Positions 44,329 through 52,697 of a DNA stretch of 64,000 bases are shown here, one piece after another. The position numbers and the translations under genes are program-made. The notes under the pieces were generated by a model. The model ran no database searches, was not told the DNA's origin, and was given only the letters and a program-made list of their open reading frames with translations. Position 1 is the stretch's first letter. Every line of letters begins with the position of its first letter. Source of the stretch: Spirosoma validum. Lineage in GTDB: Bacteria > Bacteroidota > Bacteroidia > Cytophagales > Spirosomataceae. The stretch spans positions 434,001 through 498,000 of the forward strand of contig NZ_JACXAA010000002.1 of NCBI RefSeq assembly GCF_014699035.1, read 5' to 3'.

Positions 44329-45423
44329 TCAGTTAAACTGCCTGGAAACCCTGTGCAGCGCGGTGATCAGAAGCCGGCTTGCTTCCCGGACGGTGCCAAT
44401 GGCGTGCCAACCGAAAAGTAGACAATGAAGCACCAGAACATACGTATCGCCGGGATACCGCAGGCACTGGGTTAGCAGCAAGGCAAGTGGAAAAAATGTG
44501 CTATAATATTCATCGAAAAGGATACGCTGGTTGGGGTCCAGAATGACGGGGTGAATTTGCCAGAAGCGCGCCCGCAGCCTTTCCAGTCCCAGATAAAACA
44601 GCAAAAAGAGGATCGGAATCCTCTGATCCAGCATAAGCAACATGCCACCCAGAGCAAGCACCTCAATCGGGAACGCAACCCAGATGCCCAGCCGATGGGC
44701 CCGGCGCTCTCCCCAACGGACCACGAGAGTCTGGACTCCCGCCTGTTTGTCAGCAGCAGCATCTCCCAACTGATGCTTAAGAATGTTACGAATACCACAG
44801 GCAAGCGACCAACTCCCTACGGCTATCCACCAAAACAACGGTATTGACTGCCCCGACCAGTATCCGATCAGTGAGACAACAAACAGATTCGGGAACAAAT
44901 GAGCGCCCAGCGCATCGGCCAATACGCCTGCCAATCCACGTATTTTGAGCCGAACCGGTGGCAACGAATACAGCGAATAAGCAGCGCAACTTCCCAAATA
45001 CAGCAGGCTGCCCAGCGGGCTTAACTGCCAGAAATAAGCCGCCAGACACAAGCCACCCACCAGAAAAAGGCTCAATATTGTTCCAAAGAATAGCGTCGAT
45101 TTAGTAGCCAGCCGGTTTGTTTTTCCCGCCAACTGGTCATCAGCCCGGTCGGTCCAGTCGTTGAGAATACTAACATAAATGGCCCCGATAGTCAGTGCCA
45201 GCGTCAGGAGCAATAAGTAGGGAGCCAACGGCCAAAGTGGCTGGTTGAACAACCCCACTGTTGCGTAGCCAGTGGCCAGCACAGAAGCAACCTTGTAACC
45301 CCACCATTCACCCGCGCGTGCGATTTTAGTCGCTAACTGGCCGGTACGTAGTACGGATTTAACGTTACGAAATATAGGAAAATCCATACGTGGCAAATAA
45401 TTGTGCGCAACAGGTTTATTCAA
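44329..45423 (-). CDS. UbiA-family prenyltransferase-like membrane protein
   Basis: About eight or nine membrane helices. The first aspartate-rich motif N-D-W-T-D-R-A-D-D is at residues 88-96 and the second, D-A-A-A-D-K-Q-A-G, at 221-229. These are the two Mg-diphosphate sites of UbiA enzymes. Acceptor not evident: it could attach a prenyl chain to a quinone-type ring or a sugar phosphate. The only minus-strand gene inside the locus. A Met at residue 13 is an alternative start. The start is 86 bp from the divergent methyltransferase gene, so a shared control region is likely. Confidence 0.85.
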   Translation of the reverse strand: MNKPVAHNYLPRMDFPIFRNVKSVLRTGQLATKIARAGEWWGYKVASVLATGYATVGLFNQPLWPLAPYLLLLTLALTIGAIYVSILNDWTDRADDQLAGKTNRLATKSTLFFGTILSLFLVGGLCLAAYFWQLSPLGSLLYLGSCAAYSLYSLPPVRLKIRGLAGVLADALGAHLFPNLFVVSLIGYWSGQSIPLFWWIAVGSWSLACGIRNILKHQLGDAAADKQAGVQTLVVRWGERRAHRLGIWVAFPIEVLALGGMLLMLDQRIPILFLLFYLGLERLRARFWQIHPVILDPNQRILFDEYYSTFFPLALLLTQCLRYPGDTYVLVLHCLLFGWHAIGTVREASRLLITALHRVSRQFN

Positions 45424-45509
45424 AAGTAACTTATTTTTTATAATATCGTGGCTACGAGATCGGCTAGTTTACTTACCCGCCGTTTCAGCTTTTTTTATTA
45501 ACCAGATAA

Positions 45510-46433
45510 ATGCGTTTACATACGACGACAGTACGACTACTCAATCGAGTTGGACCCTATGTACTCGGAAGGCGCGGGTACCGATTTGTTAAAAACCAAG
45601 TCAAGTCGATGGTCGCAAGAGTACGGTTGTCCCAGATGAACAAGGCCATTCGCAAACCGATTGCTGCGCCCAATACCACTGAAGTTGAGGACTATTACGA
45701 TAGAGAAACGGATGCGTATCTCAGCACGTACGGGGTAATAATCCAGGCCGATCGCCCTTCTTTAGATACCGACCTCATTAACTATTTTTCGAAGAGTATG
45801 GCTGTCCGCGATGGTATGCATTTACTCGATGCTGGTTGTGGTGTGTGTGGGCCTGCGGTGGGTCTGGCAAAAAACAATAGTATCACGATTGAGGCCATTA
45901 CGATTAGCGAGGTTCAGGTCGTCAAATCCAGGCAATACGTAACCGAAAATGGGCTTGACACGTGTATAAACGTAACGAAAGCGGACTATGCCAATCTATC
46001 GAAACTGTATGCGCCCAATACCTTCGATCTGGTTTATTTTATGGAAACGCTGGGCTACGCCAATGATCTTCGTACGGTCCTTGCGGGGGTGGCCCGTGTG
46101 CTGAAACAGGGGGGATCTGTCTACGTAAAAGACTTCTTCCTGGTGCCAATTTTGAACATCGAGCAACGAAAAGTACAGCGTGATTATACGGAGGCTATTC
46201 GAAATGAATATTTATACCGGATTCTGGACCTGAATTATCTTGTGGCTACGCTAAAAGAAGTTGGCTTATTTATAGAATACATACGGCACTTTGACATAAC
46301 CGAAGATTTTACGATAGCCGCTGGTTTTGAGGTAATAAGAAGCAATCATACTGTTTACACGAAAACATTGCATGCGCCTTTTCAAATTTTCGAGGTAGTG
46401 GAATTGAAATTTAAAAAAGTATATCCTTCCTAA
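45510..46433 (+). CDS. SAM-dependent methyltransferase (class I, CFA/tocopherol-like)
   Basis: Y-Y-D-R-E-T-D-A-Y-L-S-T-Y-G near residue 55 and L-L-D-A-G-C-G-V-C-G-P-A (about 107-118) as SAM motif I place it with small-molecule methyltransferases of the type-11/cyclopropane group. F-D-L-V-Y-F-M-E-T-L-G-Y is motif II and V-L-K-Q-G-G-S-V-Y-V-K-D is motif III. 307 residues. Divergent from the UbiA-like gene and 11 bp before the WbpI-like gene. It might act with UbiA on a lipid or on a sugar; the sequence does not decide. Confidence 0.78.
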   Translation: MRLHTTTVRLLNRVGPYVLGRRGYRFVKNQVKSMVARVRLSQMNKAIRKPIAAPNTTEVEDYYDRETDAYLSTYGVIIQADRPSLDTDLINYFSKSMAVRDGMHLLDAGCGVCGPAVGLAKNNSITIEAITISEVQVVKSRQYVTENGLDTCINVTKADYANLSKLYAPNTFDLVYFMETLGYANDLRTVLAGVARVLKQGGSVYVKDFFLVPILNIEQRKVQRDYTEAIRNEYLYRILDLNYLVATLKEVGLFIEYIRHFDITEDFTIAAGFEVIRSNHTVYTKTLHAPFQIFEVVELKFKKVYPS

Positions 46434-46444
46434 CGGCTGATTTC

Positions 46445-47590
46445 GTGCTAAAGCTGCTCACCATCATCGGTGCCCGACCGCAAATTATTAAATCAGGAGC
46501 CATCAGCCGCGCCATCCAAAACAAGTATTCCCATCTGGTCAACGAGGTAATCGTGCACACCGGCCAGCACTACGACCCGCAAATGTCGGCCGTGTTTTTT
46601 GAGGAATTAGGTCTGCCAGAGCCTGACTATAATTTACAGGTGGGTTCCGGTAAACATGGTGTGCAAACGGCCAAAATGATCGTTGGTATCGAAGAGGTTA
46701 TTGACGTGGAGAAGCCGGATTACCTGCTTATTTACGGCGATACCAACTCGACACTCGCGGGGGCGCTGGCAGCCGCCAAGCTACACGTACCGATTGTGCA
46801 TATTGAAGCCGGATTACGTTCCTTCAACAAACAGATGCCGGAAGAAATAAACCGGATTCTGAGTGATCACGTATCAACCTATTTATTCCCACCCACAGAA
46901 ACGGGTTACGAAAATCTCCTTAATGAAGGCTTTCATCCTGATACGTTACCGCCTTACACAGCCGATAATCCGGGGATATTCAGGGTTGGCGATGTTATGT
47001 ACGATAACAGCCTGTACTTTTCTAACGTAGCAGCTGAACGATCCACCATTCTGGAACGGGAACAACTCGAACCGGGTGCCTACGTACTGGCAACCCTGCA
47101 TCGAAATACCAATACAGATGATGCCGCCCGGCTGAATGCTATCTTTTCGGCCCTGCAAAGCCTGGCCACTACGTATGCTGCTAAACTGGTTATGCCGCTG
47201 CATCCCCGCACTCGGAAGCAAATGGCTGCCCTGCTGGAGCCCGCCCTTTATCAGGCGATTTCATCAACTCCGGCTATCATCTTACTGCCGCCGGTTTCCT
47301 TCCTGGATATGATTCGTCTGGAGCAACACGCAAGCCTAATCATAACGGATTCGGGCGGTGTTCAGAAAGAAGCCTATTTCTTCAAAAAAAACTGCCTGAT
47401 TCTACGGGCTGAAACCGAATGGGTCGAAATCGTTGCCGCGGGAGCCGCCCGACTCTGCGACGCTAATACAGAGCGAATTCTGGAAGGCTTTCTTGCTTAC
47501 AGCCAGACTCGGGAAGGTACATTTCCTCTTTTGTATGGACATGGGCAAGCAGCACAATCGATTATTGATATTCTCACTCGAGCAGTTTGA
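46445..47590 (+). CDS. wbpI: WbpI-like UDP-GlcNAc3NAcA 2-epimerase
   Basis: Non-hydrolysing 2-epimerase of the WbpI subtype, expected to turn UDP-2,3-diacetamido-glucuronic acid into the manno form. I-I-G-A-R-P-Q-I-I-K (7-16), H-T-G-Q-H-Y-D, Y-G-D-T-N-S-T-L-A-G (about 96-105), H-I-E-A-G-L-R-S-F-N, M-P-E-E-I-N-R-I-L-S-D and D-S-G-G-V-Q-K-E-A-Y-F (about 301) match WbpI rather than WecB (A-R-P-Q versus T-R-P-E). GTG start. It is 32 kb away from the wbpA/E/D/B-like block it completes. Confidence 0.88.
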   Translation: MLKLLTIIGARPQIIKSGAISRAIQNKYSHLVNEVIVHTGQHYDPQMSAVFFEELGLPEPDYNLQVGSGKHGVQTAKMIVGIEEVIDVEKPDYLLIYGDTNSTLAGALAAAKLHVPIVHIEAGLRSFNKQMPEEINRILSDHVSTYLFPPTETGYENLLNEGFHPDTLPPYTADNPGIFRVGDVMYDNSLYFSNVAAERSTILEREQLEPGAYVLATLHRNTNTDDAARLNAIFSALQSLATTYAAKLVMPLHPRTRKQMAALLEPALYQAISSTPAIILLPPVSFLDMIRLEQHASLIITDSGGVQKEAYFFKKNCLILRAETEWVEIVAAGAARLCDANTERILEGFLAYSQTREGTFPLLYGHGQAAQSIIDILTRAV

Positions 47591-47623
47591 TTGCAATCTA
47601 CACGGTCATTAGTTTATAATTTG

Positions 47624-47631
47624 TATATTTG
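47624..47631 (+). promoter_or_regulatory. Candidate -7 element upstream of the UpxY-like gene
   Basis: TATATTTG is a perfect TAnnTTTG match 50 bp before the ATG at 47681, in the 90-bp gap after wbpI. No TTTG is found at the ideal upstream distance, so this is a weak call. Confidence 0.3.
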
Positions 47632-47680
47632 GTAACTCTGATGTTCCTTATGAGTCGAAAAAATACAAATTGATAGTACT

Positions 47681-48184
47681 ATGCCTTGGTTTGTTATTTA
47701 CACGAAGTCAAATACGGAAAAACGCGTTGCGGACGATCTACGGAAGCGAAATATTACGGTTTACTGTCCCCTCATCCGGGAGAAGCGAAAATGGTCGGAC
47801 CGAGTGAAAATAGTGGAAAATCCCTTATTCAGGTCGTACTGTTTTGTGCATGTATCTGACAATGAGCGCAACCAGGTATTTGGCGTAGCGGGTGTGGTTG
47901 GGTATCTCCACTGGTTAAAAAAACCGGCCATCGTTCGGGATGAAGAAATCGAGATAATCAAGAAGTTGCTCAACGATGTTGACCATGCTGCCATTCAACT
48001 TCAGCAGTACAGCGTTTCGGATAAGGTACGTATCAATTCAGGCGTGTTCATGGAGCAGGAGGGACACGTTGTAGCGCATCAGGGTAAAAAACTGGTGCTA
48101 CGTCTGGAGTCGCTGGGAGTCAGTATATCCGTCGATACCGGCCGAACACTTGTCGACAAAGTGGGAAAAGCGCTACTGGAGTAA
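47681..48184 (+). CDS. UpxY-like NusG-family transcription antiterminator
   Basis: Specialised NusG paralogue that in Bacteroides keeps RNA polymerase going through long capsule operons. P-W-F-V-I-Y-T-K-S-N-T-E-K-R-V (residues 2-16) opens the NGN domain. P-L-I-R-E-K-R-K-W-S-D-R and P-L-F-R-S-Y-C-F-V follow, and residues about 115-160 form the KOW-like end (V-R-I-N-S-G-V-F-M-E-Q-E-G). 167 residues is typical. Bacteroides UpxY genes come first in their operon; this one is near the 3' end, so it would have to act in trans or serve only the genes after it. Confidence 0.88.
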   Translation: MPWFVIYTKSNTEKRVADDLRKRNITVYCPLIREKRKWSDRVKIVENPLFRSYCFVHVSDNERNQVFGVAGVVGYLHWLKKPAIVRDEEIEIIKKLLNDVDHAAIQLQQYSVSDKVRINSGVFMEQEGHVVAHQGKKLVLRLESLGVSISVDTGRTLVDKVGKALLE

Positions 48185-48310
48185 GACCCATTACGTTCAC
48201 GTCAAACGTATTACAGAATTTCCTACTGTGTTACGTATATTGGCCAATTCAGAGTAGTGAGGCTATTCATCTGTTTGTAAACCTGCTTATTTCTTAATCG
48301 CTTCGGCTTG

Positions 48311-49795
48311 ATGGGCATTCGTTACTTGTTTATCGTGTTTTCCGTTAGCCTTACAGTTGTCTGTCTGGACGGGCAAGCCCAGAGCACCGGCAAAAAAACA
48401 ACGTACACCGTTGAAGCAGGTACTTTTTTAGCTACGGCGGGTACTAATCCGTTCTGGGTACGCTCCAATCAATACGGTGAGGTTCCGTTGGCATCATCGG
48501 TTTTTACTGTCCGGGCTCAACTACAGCGGGATTATGCTCCGCGATCCGACAAAAAATTCTCGTACGGGTACGGCGCTCGGGCAGTATTCAACGCCGGGTC
48601 AACGAACCAGTTTTTACTCTCGGAGGCTTACGGTAAAATTCGCTATGGCGCTCTTGAGCTTTACGCCGGTCGACGGCGCGAAGTGATGGGGCTGGTCGAT
48701 TCGGTGCTGAGTTCCGGTTCGTATATATGGTCGGGGAATGCTCTGCCCATGCCGAAACTGCAAATTTCCATCCCGGACTATACGCCGATCCTGAAAAACG
48801 GGTTGCTTGCCATCAAGGGTAACTATGCCCACGGCTGGTTCGGTACAGGTGACTCGGTTGCCAATTATTATTTACATCAGAAAAGCTTCTACGTTCGGCT
48901 CGGCAAACCCGACTGGCGAATTAAAATCCATGCTGGTTTCAACCATCAGGTGCAGTGGGGCGGAACCGTATTGTATCCCCGATTCGACAGTGGTGTACGG
49001 ATCACGCAGTTTGGCAGCGACTGGCAATCGTACATGTTTGTCGTTACGGGCAAGTCACTCTACGATGATAAATCCCTGTATGTGCAGGATACACTGACCA
49101 TCACCAACAATGCTGCGTCGGCTGAGGGCGGGAACCGGGTAGGGAATCATTTAGGTACGCTCGATCTCGGGTTTGACTACGAAGACGAACACAATCGGTG
49201 GTTTTTCTACCGACAATCCATTTACGAAGCGGGAGCCTTATTTTACCTGAATAACATTGCTGATGGTCTGACCGGTCTATCGCTGAATCGTAAACACGTA
49301 ACGCAGGGTATTCAGCGGATTGTGCTGGAATACCTGCATACGTCGAGCCAGGGCGGTCCACTGGCATCCGGTCGGGCAGGCACGACGCCCCAATTGCGAG
49401 GTTATGAAGATTATTTCAATAATGGCCGCTACATTGATGGTTGGGTGTACCGGCACCAGACCATTGGTACTCCGTTTATTATGCCGCTTGACTACACAAC
49501 CGGGTTGCCGCAGGATCTGGCCAAAAACCCGCATTACATTGTCAATAATCGGGTGAATGCCCTGACACTAGGTGTGAAAAGCCATTACGGACAGTTTGAT
49601 TTACTAACCCGATTGTCGGTGAGTAATAATCTGGGCAATTACACTACGTCGCTTGATTACACCCAGTTTTCTGCTCAACAACAAGTTACGGTTACCGTCA
49701 GCGCGTATCAACTGACGGCCAATGTTGGATACGATGGAGCTGGGATTTTTAAACAGAATATGGGTATTAGCCTGCTCGCCAGTCGGAGTTTCTAA
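48311..49795 (+). CDS. Wzi-like capsule assembly outer-membrane protein
   Basis: Predicted outer-membrane beta barrel of the capsule assembly Wzi family, tethering or organising polysaccharide at the surface. Signal peptide of about 24 residues ending G-Q-A-Q. N-P-F-W-V-R-S-N-Q-Y-G-E-V-P (about 46-59) is the recognisable N-terminal block, and alternating beta strands with many Tyr/Trp run to a terminal Phe (S-R-S-F), typical of barrel proteins. The ATG at 48311 follows a TTG codon that could also serve. 494 residues. Confidence 0.83.
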   Translation: MGIRYLFIVFSVSLTVVCLDGQAQSTGKKTTYTVEAGTFLATAGTNPFWVRSNQYGEVPLASSVFTVRAQLQRDYAPRSDKKFSYGYGARAVFNAGSTNQFLLSEAYGKIRYGALELYAGRRREVMGLVDSVLSSGSYIWSGNALPMPKLQISIPDYTPILKNGLLAIKGNYAHGWFGTGDSVANYYLHQKSFYVRLGKPDWRIKIHAGFNHQVQWGGTVLYPRFDSGVRITQFGSDWQSYMFVVTGKSLYDDKSLYVQDTLTITNNAASAEGGNRVGNHLGTLDLGFDYEDEHNRWFFYRQSIYEAGALFYLNNIADGLTGLSLNRKHVTQGIQRIVLEYLHTSSQGGPLASGRAGTTPQLRGYEDYFNNGRYIDGWVYRHQTIGTPFIMPLDYTTGLPQDLAKNPHYIVNNRVNALTLGVKSHYGQFDLLTRLSVSNNLGNYTTSLDYTQFSAQQQVTVTVSAYQLTANVGYDGAGIFKQNMGISLLASRSF

Positions 49796-49822
49796 TTTTT
49801 CTCATTCAGACCCGTATTATTT

Positions 49823-50485
49823 ATGCTATTTACGCGCACACTATCCATGGGTTTGCTTGTATCAGCCATTATTCAGACGGCGACTGTGGGACAAGTTGGG
49901 CCAACGCCTATATTGGCAGAAACAGCCGTGTCAGCACTTAAGCAAGCGCCATCGGAAAGGCTGACTCGTTCAAGCAGGGATTTGACTGTGGCTGAGGAGT
50001 CAGATTCCTTGTTAGCCCAAAGGAAATTTTTCTCAACCACCGTTCGGCAGCAGGGTAATCGGTTAAATCGTCGTTCCATTATCGAGGTGATGGAAGACAT
50101 TCCTCAGGCTCAGACACTCTATCGCCGAAGTCAGTTGTTAAAGCCAATAGGACCCTTGTTGATTGCTTCGGGCTTGGTTATTGGATATATGGCTGTAAAA
50201 GGCACGCCCAAGACTACGTTCGCTAAGGGCATTGGTACGTCAGCTAATCCCAGCCCACCCGATGTGCTGGTCGACTACACCAGTCGAAGTCTACCTACGT
50301 TAATGGGTGGCATAGGGCTACTGGTTGGTGGTTTGTGCCTGATCGAAATTTCTAACGGTATGACAGCCAAAGCAATCAATTTATACAATGCTCAGGTGGT
50401 TCCCCATCGGTCGATCTCAAGACTACAAACGATCGAACTGGGTATTACGGATGGTGGAAACGTTGGGCTTGAGGCAAAATTTTAA
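49823..50485 (+). CDS. Unrecognised protein with signal peptide and two membrane segments
   Basis: No family recognised. Residues 1-24 look like a signal peptide (G-L-L-V-S-A-I-I-Q-T). Two hydrophobic segments lie near 107-124 (P-L-L-I-A-S-G-L-V-I-G-Y) and 155-175 (L-M-G-G-I-G-L-L-V-G-G-L). It starts 27 bp after the Wzi-like gene on the same strand with matching base composition, so probably belongs to the same transcript. It looks real because the signal peptide and both helices are in frame; 220 residues. Confidence 0.6.
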   Translation: MLFTRTLSMGLLVSAIIQTATVGQVGPTPILAETAVSALKQAPSERLTRSSRDLTVAEESDSLLAQRKFFSTTVRQQGNRLNRRSIIEVMEDIPQAQTLYRRSQLLKPIGPLLIASGLVIGYMAVKGTPKTTFAKGIGTSANPSPPDVLVDYTSRSLPTLMGGIGLLVGGLCLIEISNGMTAKAINLYNAQVVPHRSISRLQTIELGITDGGNVGLEAKF

Positions 50486-50827
50486 GCTTAATGATGTTCG
50501 TTGGGAAAGAACAACTCAGTTACTATTTAGGTCTTACGCACACTGGATACGTATCGGTGTCAGTCGTTACCAGAATAAACGTACAGACGCCTATGTAAAA
50601 GGTCGAGCCCGCTACTGCGAATCTCACTTCTTATAAGCAGTAACTAAATCATGAACTGTTGATGGACTGGCATCGTTATCTTTTGTTTGTACAGAAATCC
50701 AGCTAACTCAACAGGTTAACATTTGTATTGATGTATTTTCCTGAAGCAGAATAAACAATAGACCAGGTGTCAGGCTTTAGAGTTCGTCTCTACTTATTGT
50801 CGGCAAACTTACCCACACAGGTCAGGC
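50486..50827. other. Gap of 342 bp between convergent genes
   Basis: End of the polysaccharide locus on the plus strand and end of a minus-strand FkbM-like gene. I see no gene; an overlapping 82-codon frame (50388-50636) is not credible. No strong terminator hairpin stands out, only a weak GTTC/GAAC stem near 50495-50515. Confidence 0.4.
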
Positions 50828-51772
50828 TTACAGATATTCTTCTGTGTTCGTTTTTGTGTTAATTACCGGTAGACCTTCGATGATGGCTTCTCGATCGACG
50901 CCATCCAGAAAAGACATTATTCCTGCTTGGTTTCGGCCTTCTCGAAATCGAGAATACACATAGCCCTCTTCAATCGACAAAGCGGTTAAACCATTTAATT
51001 TCTCTTCTTTCACAAAATACGCATTATTACCTGCCTGATTACAGCCCACAAAGGCATAGCCTTTATCAAGCGCTAAGTCATATAAAGCGGGGAGCGAAGC
51101 GCCAAAGTACAAGTACGAATAATGAGCTTGCTCGCGCGCAAAATCAGGTTGATAAGGTATACTAATCGATCTCTTAGATCCGAACAGACTATTATATTCG
51201 ATCACCACAATGTCGGCTTCGACCACTGTAATGGCTTTCCACACCCAATAATCATTGCCGTCGATATCAATACTGAGCAAACCGATCTGACCAACAATTC
51301 CATTACTAGCCAGCAGTTGGTTGATGTTTTCGGCGGTAACAAAACTCGTAATGGCGTTTAGGCTATAGCGCCAAAAAAATGACCTTGTCTTGATGTGATC
51401 AATAAAATTTGGTGAACCATCGATAATCAGCCCCTTCCAATTATTGTTCATCAATAAAAAGCGAGTGTTTGCTTCTTCATAATCTTCAACGCCAAATTCA
51501 ACAAACGTATCCACCCGTGGTTTGACGTAGCTAATTAAGTACTGAATAATGCCGTCATCCCCAAACTGGGAAAATAGTTTAAATTCCGCTTCCTTCAGAG
51601 AGGTAGCCTGTTTCGCTAGTTTGGCCAGCACAGCTCCCATCACTAGTTTAGTGGCTGCGTTGTCTTCTTTCGTTTGGTTAAGTTGGACTTGCACTTCCCG
51701 GATTTGTGTCTGCACTTCCTGGATTTGCGCCTGCAGCGGTTCAATGAGAAATTGTCTTATCTTTTTTTTCAT
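50828..51772 (-). CDS. FkbM-like methyltransferase-fold protein with N-terminal coiled coil
   Basis: 314 residues. Residues about 8-40 are a heptad coiled coil built from repeated Q-I-x-E-V-Q-x units, mirrored in the DNA by two 21-bp imperfect direct repeats at 51689-51730. The C-terminal part has F-S-Q-F-G-D-D-G-I-I-Q-Y-L, V-E-F-G-V-E-D-Y-E-E-A-N-T-R and L-S-I-D-I-D-G-N-D-Y-W-V-W, the methyltransferase-like blocks of a branch near FkbM. It stands apart from the main locus on the other strand. Substrate unknown; the coiled coil may mediate oligomerisation or recruit it to the polysaccharide machinery. Confidence 0.7.
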   Translation of the reverse strand: MKKKIRQFLIEPLQAQIQEVQTQIREVQVQLNQTKEDNAATKLVMGAVLAKLAKQATSLKEAEFKLFSQFGDDGIIQYLISYVKPRVDTFVEFGVEDYEEANTRFLLMNNNWKGLIIDGSPNFIDHIKTRSFFWRYSLNAITSFVTAENINQLLASNGIVGQIGLLSIDIDGNDYWVWKAITVVEADIVVIEYNSLFGSKRSISIPYQPDFAREQAHYSYLYFGASLPALYDLALDKGYAFVGCNQAGNNAYFVKEEKLNGLTALSIEEGYVYSRFREGRNQAGIMSFLDGVDREAIIEGLPVINTKTNTEEYL

Positions 51773-52344
51773 ACGACACGAACGTTAGGTCTATCTATAG
51801 ATAGGTACGGCACACGTTCTCACTTGGCCATACGCCCCTCTTATAGAAGAGTGTAATACACCGCCAAAATACCGCCAAGAGGTAACTTAATTGAATAAAT
51901 GGCGAAATTTAGTGGGGAGGAACTCCTGTTGCACTTGAATAACTTACTGAACAACTGGGGATACTCCTGTCTTAGCCCTCTATTAGCTAGACAGATTTTC
52001 TGAAAAAGTTGTGTCATACATTACCTCTTCTCCCACTTTTGCTGAGGTGCTACAAACCTAACAGAACCATGAAGCCGGTAATGCGGGGCCGCCTGTGCGG
52101 TTGTGATGGAAAAAAGAACGCTTTGGCATTTCTTTCGCGGCTTCGGCTGGCCAATTTATAATAGCTGGAAAATTCTGGACCTGCTACCTTTAACTGTACA
52201 GTGAACCATGGAAATCCGTGCGGTACAACCAACAACGCAGGTATTCAACATTAGGTTATCATTATAGTGCGCAACTCCAACAGGCTGCTTAAAGATGTGT
52301 TCCGGGTACCATGTCCAGTGTTTTGATGCAAGACCAGTTTGTCA
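51773..52344. other. Intergenic region of about 570 bp, no convincing gene
   Basis: Contains ACACCGCC (51858-51865) followed by AAAATACCGCC, a short stretch that resembles sequence just before the integrase start (see the ATGTAC repeat entry). Small GC-rich hairpins occur near 52085-52100. Frames are broken and the 61-codon minus-strand frame at 52050-52235 has no recognisable features. Composition shifts toward AT from here to the right, so this may be the edge of acquired DNA. Confidence 0.35.
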
Positions 52345-52638
52345 ATGCCGATTACTACCGACGAATCACAGGAGACAATTCGTCCGGTTTATGTAGTTCA
52401 ATCGCTTCGTAAATCCGTCCAGCAAACTGAAACGGCGGTCAACTCGGTGACTAATCCCGAACCTACAGAAGATCAGTTAGAAGGCTTGACTGGTGAGAAA
52501 CGTAATGCACATTTTGCCGAATCGGATGAGAATAATCAGTCAAAGGCCGTTCAAAAGGTCAGAGCAACGTCGTTTCACGCGTGGCAGTGCCAGCACCCAG
52601 CATTTCGTTCGATGGGACTAGCTTCATTAACCAAATAA
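52345..52638 (+). CDS. Small hypothetical protein, doubtful
   Basis: 97 codons from an ATG at 52345. The product is polar, rich in Glu, Gln, Thr and Ser, with no domain, signal or membrane segment that I recognise. Base composition resembles the chromosomal genes more than the AT-rich tract that follows. It could be a real small gene, a remnant or chance. Confidence 0.25.
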   Translation: MPITTDESQETIRPVYVVQSLRKSVQQTETAVNSVTNPEPTEDQLEGLTGEKRNAHFAESDENNQSKAVQKVRATSFHAWQCQHPAFRSMGLASLTK

Positions 52639-52697
52639 TAAGCGAATATTTTATTACTCCAATTTATATTTTACCTTTTTCTAACTGATTTATCTAG

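Noticed and set aside
44551..44847. Plus-strand frame of 98 codons
   Set aside because: Antisense shadow of the UbiA-like gene, whose aspartate motifs and membrane helices are clear.
50388..50636. 82-codon frame overlapping the end of the 49823-50485 gene
   Set aside because: Out-of-frame overlap of about 100 bp, Arg/Trp-rich shadow-type composition, no domain.
52050..52235. 61-codon minus-strand frame in the 51.8-52.3 kb gap
   Set aside because: No features, surrounded by broken frames; treated as chance.
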